Source: Candidatus Sumerlaeia bacterium (GTDB lineage: Bacteria; Sumerlaeota; Sumerlaeia; SLMS01; JAHLLQ01). Taken from it: DNA of 63,709 nt. The notes beneath the pieces were generated by a model, which saw nothing but the letters and a program-made list of their open reading frames with translations, was not told the origin of the DNA and ran no database searches. Below are positions 42,384 through 51,644 of this stretch, one piece after another; position 1 is the stretch's first letter, and the number at the start of each line of letters is the position of its first letter. Both the position numbers and the translations under genes were made by a program. The DNA is taken from positions 1 through 63,709 of the forward strand of contig JAHCAW010000020.1 of the NCBI GenBank assembly GCA_019634695.1, read 5' to 3'.

Positions 42384-42809
42384 TCACCCGCGCGGCTGGT
42401 CCAGATACTCCTGCAGGATGACGGCGGCGGCAACCGAATCGATGCGTCCGGGCTCGAGGCGTCCGGGCCCCAGAATCTCCCGGGCCTCGCTGCTGGTGTG
42501 CCGCTCGTCCCATTCGACCACCTCCAGCCCCGGCAACCGGCGTTGCAGCGACCGCACGAACGCCCGGGTCTTCTCGGCCTGCTCCCCCGCCACGCCCCCC
42601 TCCAGCAACGGCAGCCCGACGACCGCCCGGCGCACGTCGTATTGCCGCACCAGCGCCTCCAGGGCGTCCAGCGTCGCCTTGCGCCCGGTGCGCTCCACCG
42701 CCCCGAGCGGCTTCGCGATCACCCCCGACTCGGACACCGCCACTCCGATTCGACGGTCCCCGACGTCCAGCGCCAGCAGCGCCCCCCCGCCGCGCCCCGC
42801 GTCCGTCAT
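42384..42809 (-). CDS. ruvX: Holliday junction resolvase-like RuvX/YqgF
   Basis: A 141-aa RNase H-fold protein: LALDVGDRRIGVAVSESG at the N-terminus, VVGLPLLEGG, EVVEWDERHTSSEA, and the final IDSVAAAVILQEYLD with catalytic Asp. In many bacteria YqgF acts in pre-16S rRNA processing. The ATG overlaps the stop of the upstream ATPase gene (ATGA). Confidence 0.94.
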   Translation of the reverse strand: MTDAGRGGGALLALDVGDRRIGVAVSESGVIAKPLGAVERTGRKATLDALEALVRQYDVRRAVVGLPLLEGGVAGEQAEKTRAFVRSLQRRLPGLEVVEWDERHTSSEAREILGPGRLEPGRIDSVAAAVILQEYLDQPRG

Positions 42810-43999
42810 CGCTCCAATCCCTCCAGCGTCTCCAGCGGACTGAGCACCTCTTCGTACTCCAGCCGCGAGATCGTGCCCTCCAGCATCAGGCGTTGGCCTT
42901 CGCTCTCCAGCGTCACCGGCTGCCGCGTGCGCGCCTCGTTGACGACGGCCTGCGTGGTCCGGCTGGCGAGGATGATCTCGCGGATCGGCTCGGTGATCGT
43001 CAGCAACTCGAACAGGCCGACGCGTCCGCGATGACCGGTGAAGCGGCATGCCTCGCACCCGCGCGAGCGCCATGTCCCGCCCACGCTGTCGTACTCGCGG
43101 CAGTCCGGACAGAGCCGGCGCACGAGGCGCTGCGCCACCGCGCCGCTGAGCGCCGAGCCGACCAGATACGGCTCGATCCCCATCGACAGCAGGCGCGAAA
43201 TCACCCACGACGCCCGACCCGCGTGCAGCGTCGAGAGCAGCAGGTGGCCCGTCATCGCCGCCTGGATCGCAATGCGTGCCGTGGCCGGATCGCGAATCTC
43301 GCCGATCAGCAACACGTTGGGATCGTGCCGCAGCGTCGCCCGCAGCGTCTCTTCGAAGGTCAACCCCTGCGCCTCGTTCACCTGCACCTGGCTGGCGAAG
43401 CCGAGCACGCGCTCGACCGGGTCCTCGATCGTCACCAGGTTCATCCGGTCCGGCCGCAGGTCATTGAGCCGCCGCAGCATCGCGTAGAGCGTGGTCGTCT
43501 TGCCGCTGCCGCTCGAACCAGTCAGCAGCACGGCACCCTCCATGGCTTGGAGCAACGCCTGCACCCCCTCGAGGACGGCGGGCGGCATGCCGAGCGCCTC
43601 GAGCGTCTCGGGCCCCTTGCTGTCGTGCGGGAAGCGCAGGACGAGGCTCTCACCCAGGATCGTGGGCAGGAAGGAGACCCGCACCATGACGGGCACGGCG
43701 CCGGGCTCGGGACGCCAGTCCACCCGCCCGTCCTGCGGCTTGTTCTGGACGTAAGCCGGCAGGCGGGCCATCACCTTGAAGCGCGCCAGCAAATGGTCCT
43801 GACGCTCGGACGGCAGGTCCACGAACGGGCACAGGCGCCCATCGACGCGCCCGCGCACCGCCAGCCCCGTCGAACGCGGCTGCACGTGCACGTCCGAGGC
43901 CCCGACGGCCACGGCATGCCGCAGGATGGCGTCGGCCACCGCCACCGCCCAATCGTCGCGGTTCGGCAACGCCTCGATCATCTGCTGCAGCGGTCCCAT
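42806..43999 (-). CDS. GspE/PilB-type secretion or pilus assembly ATPase, N-domain lacking
   Basis: A 397-aa T2SS/T4P ATPase. The cyclic-di-nucleotide/N2 region shows ASDVHVQPRSTGLAVRGRVDG. Walker A is GSSGSGKTTTLYAML, the Asp box includes IEDPVERVL, Walker B LLIGEIRDPATA, the His box GHLLLSTLHAGRA, and a C-terminal tetracysteine zinc domain CPDC...CEAC. The N1 domain of PilB/GspE (normally bringing them to over 500 aa) is absent. ATG 43999 follows GGAGG. The two pilin genes at 60-61 kb are possible substrates. Confidence 0.9.
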   Translation of the reverse strand: MGPLQQMIEALPNRDDWAVAVADAILRHAVAVGASDVHVQPRSTGLAVRGRVDGRLCPFVDLPSERQDHLLARFKVMARLPAYVQNKPQDGRVDWRPEPGAVPVMVRVSFLPTILGESLVLRFPHDSKGPETLEALGMPPAVLEGVQALLQAMEGAVLLTGSSGSGKTTTLYAMLRRLNDLRPDRMNLVTIEDPVERVLGFASQVQVNEAQGLTFEETLRATLRHDPNVLLIGEIRDPATARIAIQAAMTGHLLLSTLHAGRASWVISRLLSMGIEPYLVGSALSGAVAQRLVRRLCPDCREYDSVGGTWRSRGCEACRFTGHRGRVGLFELLTITEPIREIILASRTTQAVVNEARTRQPVTLESEGQRLMLEGTISRLEYEEVLSPLETLEGLER

Positions 44000-44201
44000 G
44001 GCACGCCTCCGGGCATCACTCCCCCAGAGTCGCCGCACTCCCGCGCCCCTGACAACGGCGAATGTGGGGGAGGTCCCCCCCACGTTCTGGGCGGCGCGCA
44101 CGTGAACCTTCTCCGCCCGGGGCTTGTCGCATGGTGCGGACACGTGCGAGAGCGCAACCGGTCCCATTTCGCTTGTCTCACCCGGGCTTGCCGGGCAGAG
44201 T

Positions 44202-44217
44202 TTCCGCCACGGCGGAA
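44202..44217. repeat. Hairpin TTCCGCC/GGCGGAA
   Basis: A 7-bp perfect stem with a two-base loop, 36 bases before the secreted-protein gene at 44253. Another hairpin, GTGGGGG/CCCCCAC (44064-44083), lies nearer the ATPase gene. Both are in the 253-bp divergent spacer and may be REP-like. Confidence 0.35.
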
Positions 44218-44252
44218 GCCCGACCGCCGTCAGGGAGTTGGGGATACCACCG

Positions 44253-45542
44253 ATGTCCATCCGTCAGATCGTCCGGAGGAGCCTGCCGCTGTGCCTCGCG
44301 GCCAGTCTGGGGCTCGCCTTCCCGCTGGTTGGTCAGCCCGCGCCTTCGAATATCCTCGACGAGATGGGGCCCGCCCCGGAGGAGGCCGTGCAGGCCACTC
44401 CGACCCCGGTGCCCACGCCGACGGCCCCGCCCGACCCATGGGCGATCCGCGTGAAGGAGTTCCAGGTCTACCAGACCCACAACGAGGGGCTGGACCACTT
44501 GGTGCGCGCGTTGCAACTCTTCGACTTGCGCGCCTACTTTCCGTTCGCGCCGGCGGTTGACGACATCCTGGAGAACGGCTGGCGGGCATCCAATCCGCCG
44601 CTGGCCGGGATGATCCAGATTCAGGGCCCCGCCATGGAGGCGCTGCTGGCGTGCGCACTGGCCGACGCGCCACTCTTCCCGCCGCCCAAGGGACCTTCCG
44701 ATCCGCAACCCAACTTCCCCGCGCTGCATGGTTTGGGCAAGGTGCTGCTGGCGCAGGCCAACGGTTTCCAAGCCGGCGGCCGCCATGACGATGCGACGCG
44801 CTCGACCCTGGCCGCCCTGAGGCTGGGCGCCTACCTGCGCTGCGAGAACGCCCCCTTCACGCAGCACGTCGTCGGCGTGGCGATCACGCGCAACGCCATG
44901 ACGACGCTGCACCGACTGGTGCGCGACCAGCGCCTGACCGAAGACCACCTGAAGGCGATCGGCTCGGAGCTGCACAAGCTCGACCGGGAGTGGCCGAACC
45001 TGGCGGTGCAGGTGGGCAATGAGGGGACGGCGATGATGGCACGCATGCGCCTGCTGGCGACGGACGCCGGCGAGCGCGAGAAGGTGATCGCCACGCTGCC
45101 CGCGGGCCTGACGCCGCGTCGCCAGTTTCTGGACTCGATCCGCCTGTTCACCGAGAACGAGCCCGAGGTGCGCCAGCTCTGGAGCGACCTGTTCCGACAG
45201 GTGCAGAAGCCGACGCACGAACGCTCGGCCGAGGAATGGGCCCGCCTGGTGGCCGCCGGCCAACGCTTCGAAATGCCGATGGCGAGCTTTCAGGACGCCG
45301 TCCTGCGCGACGACCTGTCGCGGGCCAACCTGCGGCTGGCGATGGCCTACCTCGCAATCCGCCTCGACAAGCGCGATGTGGCGGCCGCCACCGTCGATCC
45401 CTTCAGCGGCCAGCCGCTGCGCCTGACGCCGGACCGCATCTATAGCGTCGGGCCCGATGGCGTGGACGACCGGGGCGGCAAGCGCTACGACCCCACGACC
45501 GGCCCAACCGGCACCGGCGACGTGACGCTGATGCTGCGCTGA
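44253..45542 (+). CDS. Secreted protein ending in a pseudopilin-type YDPT..G.GD motif
   Basis: A 429-aa exported protein (signal peptide SLPLCLAASLGLAFPLVG). A Thr/Pro linker (ATPTPVPTPTAPP) and a helical middle are not recognised. The last 45 residues read PFSGQPLRL ... IYSVGPDGVDDRGGKRYDPT ... GTGDVTLML. This closely resembles the C-terminal calcium-loop tail of GspG-like pseudopilins in PVC-type bacteria, although no pilin helix is present. A related tail occurs twice in the lipoprotein at 54.7-56.6 kb. Confidence 0.7.
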   Translation: MSIRQIVRRSLPLCLAASLGLAFPLVGQPAPSNILDEMGPAPEEAVQATPTPVPTPTAPPDPWAIRVKEFQVYQTHNEGLDHLVRALQLFDLRAYFPFAPAVDDILENGWRASNPPLAGMIQIQGPAMEALLACALADAPLFPPPKGPSDPQPNFPALHGLGKVLLAQANGFQAGGRHDDATRSTLAALRLGAYLRCENAPFTQHVVGVAITRNAMTTLHRLVRDQRLTEDHLKAIGSELHKLDREWPNLAVQVGNEGTAMMARMRLLATDAGEREKVIATLPAGLTPRRQFLDSIRLFTENEPEVRQLWSDLFRQVQKPTHERSAEEWARLVAAGQRFEMPMASFQDAVLRDDLSRANLRLAMAYLAIRLDKRDVAAATVDPFSGQPLRLTPDRIYSVGPDGVDDRGGKRYDPTTGPTGTGDVTLMLR

Positions 45543-45620
45543 GAGGGCGTGGTTCGTTTTCCGTGGTTCGAGCGGCGGGGATGGGAAGAGGGCCGGCGGC
45601 ACAGGATTCGAAGATGCTGT

Positions 45621-45658
45621 ATGGGACTTATGGGTCGAATAGGACCCATACGTCCCAT
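45621..45658. repeat. 16-bp inverted repeat with TATGGG units
   Basis: ATGGGACTTATGGGTC (45621-45636) pairs with GACCCATACGTCCCAT (45643-45658) with a single mismatch and loop GAATAG. It lies in the spacer between the secreted protein and namZ and could terminate the former or be a mobile palindrome. Confidence 0.65.
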
Positions 45659-45786
45659 CGTTGCGTTTCTCGGCGATTCGTGGCTTCCTTCATCGGTTAA
45701 CGGCCTCCGCGGGCCGATGCTGCTTGCCCGGCGCCGTTGGGCGCGGCAGCGTCTGCCCACCTTTTGGTCTTCGGAGGATGTGCGAC

Positions 45787-47079
45787 ATGATGCGACGTGC
45801 TTTGTTGGGAATCGTGGCGGGTGTGCTGGCCCTGGCCAGCGCGGCCTGCTCGACGAGCGGGGCCGCGGGCAAGCGTATGGCCGACCCGCTGGTGATGGAG
45901 AACCCGGTCGTCAAGCCGGGCATCGAGGTTCTGCTATCCGAGCCCGGGTACTTCGAATACGTGCGCGGCAAGCGCGTCGGGCTGATCACGAATGCGACCG
46001 GCGTGGACTCCAAGCTGCGCTCGACGATCGACCTGCTCCACCGCCACCCCGACGTCAATCTCGTCGCCCTGTTCGGCCCCGAGCACGGCGTCCGCGGCGA
46101 AGCCTATGGCGGCGACAAGATCAGCGACTACGTCGATCCCCGCACCGGCGTGACCGTCTATAGTCTCTACGGCGCCACCCGCCGCCCGCGCGCCGAGTGG
46201 CTCGAGAACATCGACGTCATGCTTTACGACATCCAGGACGTCGGCGCCACTTCCTACACCTACATCTACACGATGTCCCACGCGATGGAGGAGTGCGCGA
46301 AGTTCAACATCCCGTTCATCGTGCTGGACCGGCCGAACCCGTGCGGCGCCGACTACGTCGACGGCATGGTGCTCGACACCACGCAGTTCAAGTCCTTCGT
46401 CGGCTACTACGACGTCGCCTACATGTACGGCCTGACGCCCGGCGAGACGGCCATGCTGTTCAACGGCGAGTTCATCGAGGACAAGGTCGAGCTGATCGTC
46501 GTGCCGATGCGCGGCTACGAGCGCTGGATGCGCCAGTGGGACACCGGCCTGCCGTTCGTCCCCACCTCGACGCACATCCCCAACGAACGCCACGCGTTCT
46601 ACTACAGCCTGACGGGCATCATCGGCGAAATCCGCCGCGGCGTGAACATCGGCGTCGGCTACACGTTGCCCTTCGAGTGCATCGCCGCCCCGTGGATCGA
46701 CCGCGACGAGCTGGCCGAGGTCCTCAATGCGCGCAACATTCCGGGCGTGCGCTTCCGCCCCATCTCCTACACGCCCAAGTACGTCACCTTCGCCGACGAG
46801 CCCATCCAGGGCGTCCACATCCACATCACGGACTACCGCAAGGTGCGCCCCGTCACGACGCAGATTCACATCATGACGGCGTTGCAGGAACTGCACGGCG
46901 ACAAGGGGCTGTTCGAGGACGAGATGGCCGGCCGTTCGGCCTTCGACCGCGTGTGCGGCACCTCGCACGTGCGCAAGATGGTGCTCGAAGGCAAGTCGGC
47001 CGAGGAGATCATCGCGACCTTCCAGCCCCGCCTGAACGAGTTCGTCCAGACGCGGGCCAAGTACCTGATCTACCCCTGA
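45787..47079 (+). CDS. namZ: Exo-beta-N-acetylmuramidase NamZ-like lipoprotein (DUF1343)
   Basis: A 430-aa lipoprotein (lipobox SAAC) of the DUF1343/GH171 family, which releases MurNAc from the non-reducing end of peptidoglycan fragments. Visible hallmarks are GKRVGLITNATGVD, LFGPEHGVRGEA, VYSLYGATRRP, MLYDIQDVGATSYTY, LDRPNPCGADYVDG, and GVNIGVGYTLPFE. Start ATG 45787 (MMRRALLG) has GGAGG nine bases before it; an ATG at 45778 is too close to that site. It links to anmK in cell-wall recycling. Confidence 0.92.
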   Translation: MMRRALLGIVAGVLALASAACSTSGAAGKRMADPLVMENPVVKPGIEVLLSEPGYFEYVRGKRVGLITNATGVDSKLRSTIDLLHRHPDVNLVALFGPEHGVRGEAYGGDKISDYVDPRTGVTVYSLYGATRRPRAEWLENIDVMLYDIQDVGATSYTYIYTMSHAMEECAKFNIPFIVLDRPNPCGADYVDGMVLDTTQFKSFVGYYDVAYMYGLTPGETAMLFNGEFIEDKVELIVVPMRGYERWMRQWDTGLPFVPTSTHIPNERHAFYYSLTGIIGEIRRGVNIGVGYTLPFECIAAPWIDRDELAEVLNARNIPGVRFRPISYTPKYVTFADEPIQGVHIHITDYRKVRPVTTQIHIMTALQELHGDKGLFEDEMAGRSAFDRVCGTSHVRKMVLEGKSAEEIIATFQPRLNEFVQTRAKYLIYP

Positions 47080-47110
47080 GCCCGACGCGGTTCACTTCGG
47101 CAAGACATCC

Positions 47111-47145
47111 TGCCCGCCTGCGCCGATTGCGCAGGCGGGCAGTTT
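47111..47145 (+). terminator. Rho-independent terminator after namZ
   Basis: A perfect 13-bp stem, TGCCCGCCTGCGC (47111-47123) and GCGCAGGCGGGCA (47129-47141), with a five-base loop and a short T-rich run (GTTTCGTT). It lies about 30 bases after the namZ stop. A pyrimidine-rich CTTTTGC tandem tract follows at about 47225-47270. Confidence 0.75.
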
Positions 47146-47269
47146 CGTTCGGGAAGACACGGCTCAACACGGACAAACGCGGACTCTTATGGAGCCGCAG
47201 GAGCCGCGCGAGAACGCCGGCCCATCCTTCTGCCCTTTGCCTTCTGCTTTTGCCTTTTGCCTTTTGCCC

Positions 47270-48124
47270 TCAGAGGATGTTCCCGCAGGAGGGGCAGATG
47301 CGGGCGCCCTTGGTGTCGGTGCCGCAGACCGGGCAGACCCACTTCTGGCTGCGCGCGCGGGTGTCGGGGCGCAGGGGCTTGGTGATCTTGGCGCGTTCGA
47401 GTTTGGGACTGGAAGGCCGGGAGCGACGTGTCGCGTCGTCGCGATCGGTCAGGCCTCCGGGCAAGCCGCCGGGCTGGCTGGGTGTCATGAAGCCCACGGA
47501 GGGCAACTGGTGGGCGCGCGTGGGCGGCTCGACCTTGGGGACGACGTCCTCGGCGACGGAGTCGTCGAGCTCGTCGAGGCCATCGTCGGCCTGCGAGGGA
47601 TCGTCGGCCGCCGAGTCGAGTTCCTCCTCGGGAGGCGTCGTGTAGAGTTCGACGAGACGCTGGCCGAGGCGGGACGCGGCAGGCGCGTCAGACGCTGCCT
47701 CGCCCATCAGCCGCAACTGGTCGGTCGAGGGATCGAGTTCGTCCTCGTCCTCGACGAGGGGTGGCGGGGGCGCCTTGATGACCGCCTGCAAGTCCTGCAA
47801 GCGCATCTTGTTGGTCGGCTTGTCGCCGTCGGAGACCTCGGGTTCCTCGGGCTCGGGCAGCGCGACGACCGCGGCAACGACGTCGGGCGGCATCGGGGTG
47901 GGCGTCAGGACGGGGAGCTTGTGCACGCCCGAGGTCGAGCGCTGTTCGGCAAGTCCCCGGGGCCGCTCGCCCGCGACCACGTAGGCCTGATCGATCAGGT
48001 ACAGCGCCAGGTCCGTGATGTAGGCCACGAAGCCCGGTTCGTTCTGGTACAGCGACACATTACGCTGGAGGATATCGACGATTTCCTCCCGCGTGAAGGT
48101 CTGCTTCGCATGTTTGATCGGCAT
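47270..48124 (-). CDS. Acidic disordered protein with C-terminal zinc ribbon
   Basis: A 284-aa protein. The N-terminal 55 residues look folded (TREEIVDILQRNVSLYQNEPGFVAYITDLALYLI split over helices). A long Pro/Glu/Asp-rich region follows and then a C-terminal zinc ribbon, WVCPVCGTDTKGARICPSCG. No known family recognised. A ribosome site is not obvious upstream of the ATG. The zinc ribbon may bind nucleic acid or a partner. Confidence 0.6.
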   Translation of the reverse strand: MPIKHAKQTFTREEIVDILQRNVSLYQNEPGFVAYITDLALYLIDQAYVVAGERPRGLAEQRSTSGVHKLPVLTPTPMPPDVVAAVVALPEPEEPEVSDGDKPTNKMRLQDLQAVIKAPPPPLVEDEDELDPSTDQLRLMGEAASDAPAASRLGQRLVELYTTPPEEELDSAADDPSQADDGLDELDDSVAEDVVPKVEPPTRAHQLPSVGFMTPSQPGGLPGGLTDRDDATRRSRPSSPKLERAKITKPLRPDTRARSQKWVCPVCGTDTKGARICPSCGNIL

Positions 48125-48413
48125 GCGGAACTCCGGACCCGGCCAGTCTCGTTCCGGCCACGCTGGGCGGATCAGACGCCCGGGGCCGGGGTGATGTCAA
48201 GGCGTCCCCGGGGGGAGGGACTGCGGCTCCCAGGCAGGCGACGGGCAAGCGCGAGAGCTGACTACCGCAGCATCCCGCGGGCTTATCAAAGGAGAAATCC
48301 CGATATTACGTGCGCATACGATTCAGATAGAAACCGGTTGACTTGCCGGTCGGCAGAGCAAAGTCTCCCCCATCGTTCAAGCCCCCCGAAACTGCTCCGG
48401 AGACCCCTCTACA

Positions 48414-51400
48414 ATGATGGAAACTCGGTTTCCGACATGCCTGCTGTCCGGCATTGTCGCCCTCTCCTGCTCGACCCTGTTTGCCGCCACCGCCGGCCAC
48501 GAGACGCCGGGCACCGATGCCTATCCCAACGGAGGCTTCCAGCGCGTTGATGGCATCGCCACCGGCTACGCCATCTCCACGTCGGCTTTGGCCGTCGACG
48601 AAGCGAACGGCATCGCGATCGTGGCGCCGTCGCCCAGCACCGGCCTCCTGGTCAAGGTCGACCTGGCCACCTTCGACGTCCTCGACACGCTGAGGTTCCA
48701 GGGCCGATACAGCCTGGATGGCTGTGTTCTGGACAACACGGGCCAGTTCGCCTATGTGGGCGCCAACTACGGCCCGGGCAAGATTCTCAAGATCGACGTG
48801 CCGAACTTCCGCTTGGCGGACGAGCTGGACCTCGACTTTGTCGAACACTACCCGAGTCTGGGCTGGCGCGACCCGGCCGGCGACCATGCGTACTTCAAGG
48901 TTGGCCATGCTCCCGGACGCATCGTGAAGATCGACTTGCAGAGCTTCACCAAGGTCGGCCATGTGGAATTCAACTCCGGCGAGGACGACATCCGCTGTGG
49001 CGTCATTGATCCTCAGGGCAAGTACGGCTACTTCGGCACTTACACCAATCCTGCAGGCTTCGTGGTCAAGGTGGACCTGGAAACGATGACCCGCGTCGGG
49101 GCGATCACGAACAGCCCCGCAAACAGCCCCCGGTACATCAGCGCCACCATCGATCCAAACGGTGACTACGCCTATTTCGGGACCTTCCAGTCCGCTGGCA
49201 GGATCGCCAAGTTCGACCTCTCCACCTTCAGTCACGTCAGCACGATCTCACTCAACAGCGGCGAGAACAATCCCTCGGCCGCGCTCATGCACCCCGATGG
49301 ATCCACGGCCTACTTCGTCGGCAACGACCGGTTCGTCACGATCGACCTCGCCACCTTCACCCGCACCAGCGGCACCAGCTTCACCGAACCCTTTGCAAGA
49401 CCCTGGCTCAATGCCGCTGGCACGAAGGTCTGGGCGCTCGGCAGCAAGTCCGTCCACGCCATCGACATGGGCACCCTGACGGCCGATCACTCGCTCGCAT
49501 TCGAGGGCTATTCCGAAATTGCCGGCCAGGACCTCGCCTTCGCCAGTCAGAATCTCGGCCGTGCCTATCTCACAGGCTCCAACAGCGGCCCGGGCAGAAT
49601 CCTTCAACTCGACCCGACCACCTTGGCGATCGAAGCGGTCGTCGAGCTCGAATCCGCCGATGGGGCCCCCAACTGGGCCGTCGTCGACGAGGCCAACGAC
49701 ACCGCCTGCCTGGCGTCCTCCGACCGCGTCATCAAGTTCGATCTCGCCACGATGACGCGCGTCGGACATCTGAGCAGCAGTTGGATCACTGGCCTCGAGA
49801 TCGATCCCTCCGGAGGAGCCCTTTACGTCCTGAGGGAGAGCATCCCCAACCTCGTCCAGCGCGTCGATCTCGACACGTTCGATTGGGATGGCACCCTCAC
49901 AACCTGGGATCACGGCGTTCCCTTCCGCTCAGCCATCGACACCGCTGCAGGGCTCCTCTATTGGGGCACCCAGCAATCGCCGACACGCATCGTGCGCGTC
50001 GATCTGGGCACCTTCAGCGTCATCGACGAGCTGGTGCTCGACTCCGGCGATGACGATGTGCAGTCGCTCGTGGTCGATCCTTCGACCGACTCCCTGCTCG
50101 TCGGACTCGAGAACATCGTGCGGGTCGATACGACCACCTTCACGCGCGCAGGCGAGTTGGATCTCGTTTCCCTGAGTCTTGGGTGGGCGGGAGCCGGCCT
50201 GCTCGATTCCAGCAGCGGTTTGGCGTACTTCCGGGCCGGCTCCATCGTCGAAGTGGCTCCCAATCCGCTCAGCCTCGTGCGTACGGCATCCACCCTGCCC
50301 GGCGAGGATGGCGACCGCCTCGCTTACATCCAGAGCCAGGGTGTGTTCATCGCGCCAACCCCCAACTTCCCGAGCTCCACTGCGAAGCTCGCCCTCGGCC
50401 ATGCCGGCAAGCTGCGCGCGACGAAGTTCGACCTCACCGAACCCGCCGACGTGACCGACATGCGGTTCTACAGCCACACCGCCGCGGGCAACCTCCGGCT
50501 GGCGCTCTACGACAACGCCGTTCCGCGCAATCTGCTGTGGACCTCCGGCGAGATCGCCAACGTCACCGCCGGCGGCGAGGTGGTCGTCGATATCGCCGAC
50601 GGCACGCCCGCCACGCTGTCGCTTCCCATCGGCACCTACTGGGCCGCCTGGCAGATCGACACGCAGGACAAGGTGCCCAGCTACACCGCCGGCACCGCCG
50701 GCGACGGCTTCCACTACCCGATGCCGTTCGGCGCCGAGCCCGCAGTCCTCTATCCCATCGAGACGACCGAGTCCGACGAGATATGGACGCAGTACATCAC
50801 CTACGACGCGATTCCCGACGTGACGGCGCCGACGTCGGTGGCCGCGGCCGATTCGGCCACGCAGGTCGGCGGCGACATCACAGGCACCTACACCGCGCAG
50901 GACGACCTGCTGGGCACCGGCGTCGCCTCCGTCGTGCTGTACGTTCGCCAGCCCGGCGAGTCGTGGACCAACGCGGGCGCCGTCACGGGCGGCACCTGGA
51001 CGCACACGCCGACGGCTGGCTCGGGCGCGTATCACTTCAAGACGGTCGCGACCGACAACTCCACCAACACCGAAACCGCCCCGGCGGGCACCAGTGGCAC
51101 CGGCGACGTGACCGTCGTCTACAACGCCACCGCCAACGGCACCGTCGCCCAGGATGTCGCCACCGGTTCCGACGAGTATGTCTTCCCGATGGAACCGGGA
51201 CTGGATGTCATCGTGCTGTTCGACAACGTGACGGGCAGCGGCTCGCTGTCGGTCAGCCGCACGCTGGGCGACAACGCGCCGACGGGCTATCCGTCGATCG
51301 GCATCGCGAACCAGTTCTGGACGCTGACGGCCGGCGGCGGGCTCACGTTCGATTCCGCCACGATTGTCATCCACTACGACGAGGACGAACTCGGAATGGA

Positions 51401-51578
51401 CGAGAGCCTGCTCGACATCGTCTATCGCGACGCCTCGGGCGTGGTGACGACGCCGCCGTTCACGATCGACACGGTGGCCAACACGATCACGATCGCCAAC
51501 GTGACGGCCTTCTCGGACTGGTACATCGGCAACACGTCGGGCCTGCCGGTCGAACTGGACCTGTTCATGATCGACTGA
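48414..51578 (+). CDS. Giant secreted beta-propeller protein
   Basis: A 1054-aa exported protein (signal peptide LLSGIVALSCSTLFAATA). From about residue 45 to 620 it repeats a roughly 45-residue unit with core [KR][IV]DL-x-[TS]F-x-[VK]-G, as in seven-bladed or longer beta-propellers of the YVTN/NHL type. It then has a beta-sandwich (about 650-770), an Ig-like segment starting VTAPTSVAAADSA, and a final beta domain. The C-terminus is SGLPVELDLFMID, like the linker that precedes sorting signals in other phyla. Likely a cell-surface or released protein; target unknown. Confidence 0.75.
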   Translation: MMETRFPTCLLSGIVALSCSTLFAATAGHETPGTDAYPNGGFQRVDGIATGYAISTSALAVDEANGIAIVAPSPSTGLLVKVDLATFDVLDTLRFQGRYSLDGCVLDNTGQFAYVGANYGPGKILKIDVPNFRLADELDLDFVEHYPSLGWRDPAGDHAYFKVGHAPGRIVKIDLQSFTKVGHVEFNSGEDDIRCGVIDPQGKYGYFGTYTNPAGFVVKVDLETMTRVGAITNSPANSPRYISATIDPNGDYAYFGTFQSAGRIAKFDLSTFSHVSTISLNSGENNPSAALMHPDGSTAYFVGNDRFVTIDLATFTRTSGTSFTEPFARPWLNAAGTKVWALGSKSVHAIDMGTLTADHSLAFEGYSEIAGQDLAFASQNLGRAYLTGSNSGPGRILQLDPTTLAIEAVVELESADGAPNWAVVDEANDTACLASSDRVIKFDLATMTRVGHLSSSWITGLEIDPSGGALYVLRESIPNLVQRVDLDTFDWDGTLTTWDHGVPFRSAIDTAAGLLYWGTQQSPTRIVRVDLGTFSVIDELVLDSGDDDVQSLVVDPSTDSLLVGLENIVRVDTTTFTRAGELDLVSLSLGWAGAGLLDSSSGLAYFRAGSIVEVAPNPLSLVRTASTLPGEDGDRLAYIQSQGVFIAPTPNFPSSTAKLALGHAGKLRATKFDLTEPADVTDMRFYSHTAAGNLRLALYDNAVPRNLLWTSGEIANVTAGGEVVVDIADGTPATLSLPIGTYWAAWQIDTQDKVPSYTAGTAGDGFHYPMPFGAEPAVLYPIETTESDEIWTQYITYDAIPDVTAPTSVAAADSATQVGGDITGTYTAQDDLLGTGVASVVLYVRQPGESWTNAGAVTGGTWTHTPTAGSGAYHFKTVATDNSTNTETAPAGTSGTGDVTVVYNATANGTVAQDVATGSDEYVFPMEPGLDVIVLFDNVTGSGSLSVSRTLGDNAPTGYPSIGIANQFWTLTAGGGLTFDSATIVIHYDEDELGMDESLLDIVYRDASGVVTTPPFTIDTVANTITIANVTAFSDWYIGNTSGLPVELDLFMID

Positions 51579-51607
51579 CGCGCCGAACAGAATCGCACGA
51601 TCGCGCC

Positions 51608-51644
51608 CCGCCCCGGCCCCACAAAAGTCGGGGCGGTGCGTTTT
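51608..51644 (+). terminator. Terminator after the beta-propeller gene
   Basis: CCGCCCCG (51608-51615) pairs with CGGGGCGG (51629-51636), followed by TGCGTTTT. It sits 30 bases past the stop. The opposite strand carries the probable ancestral end of vapC at 51644-51646. Confidence 0.65.

Noticed and set aside
47225..47270. CTTTTGC tandem tract as a functional repeat
   Set aside because: Short imperfect pyrimidine-rich runs; likely simple-sequence slippage.
49929..51643. Extension of the vapC frame into the propeller gene
   Set aside because: It appears only because of the 4-bp duplication; the sequence is antisense, of shadow type, and unlike any PIN protein tail.
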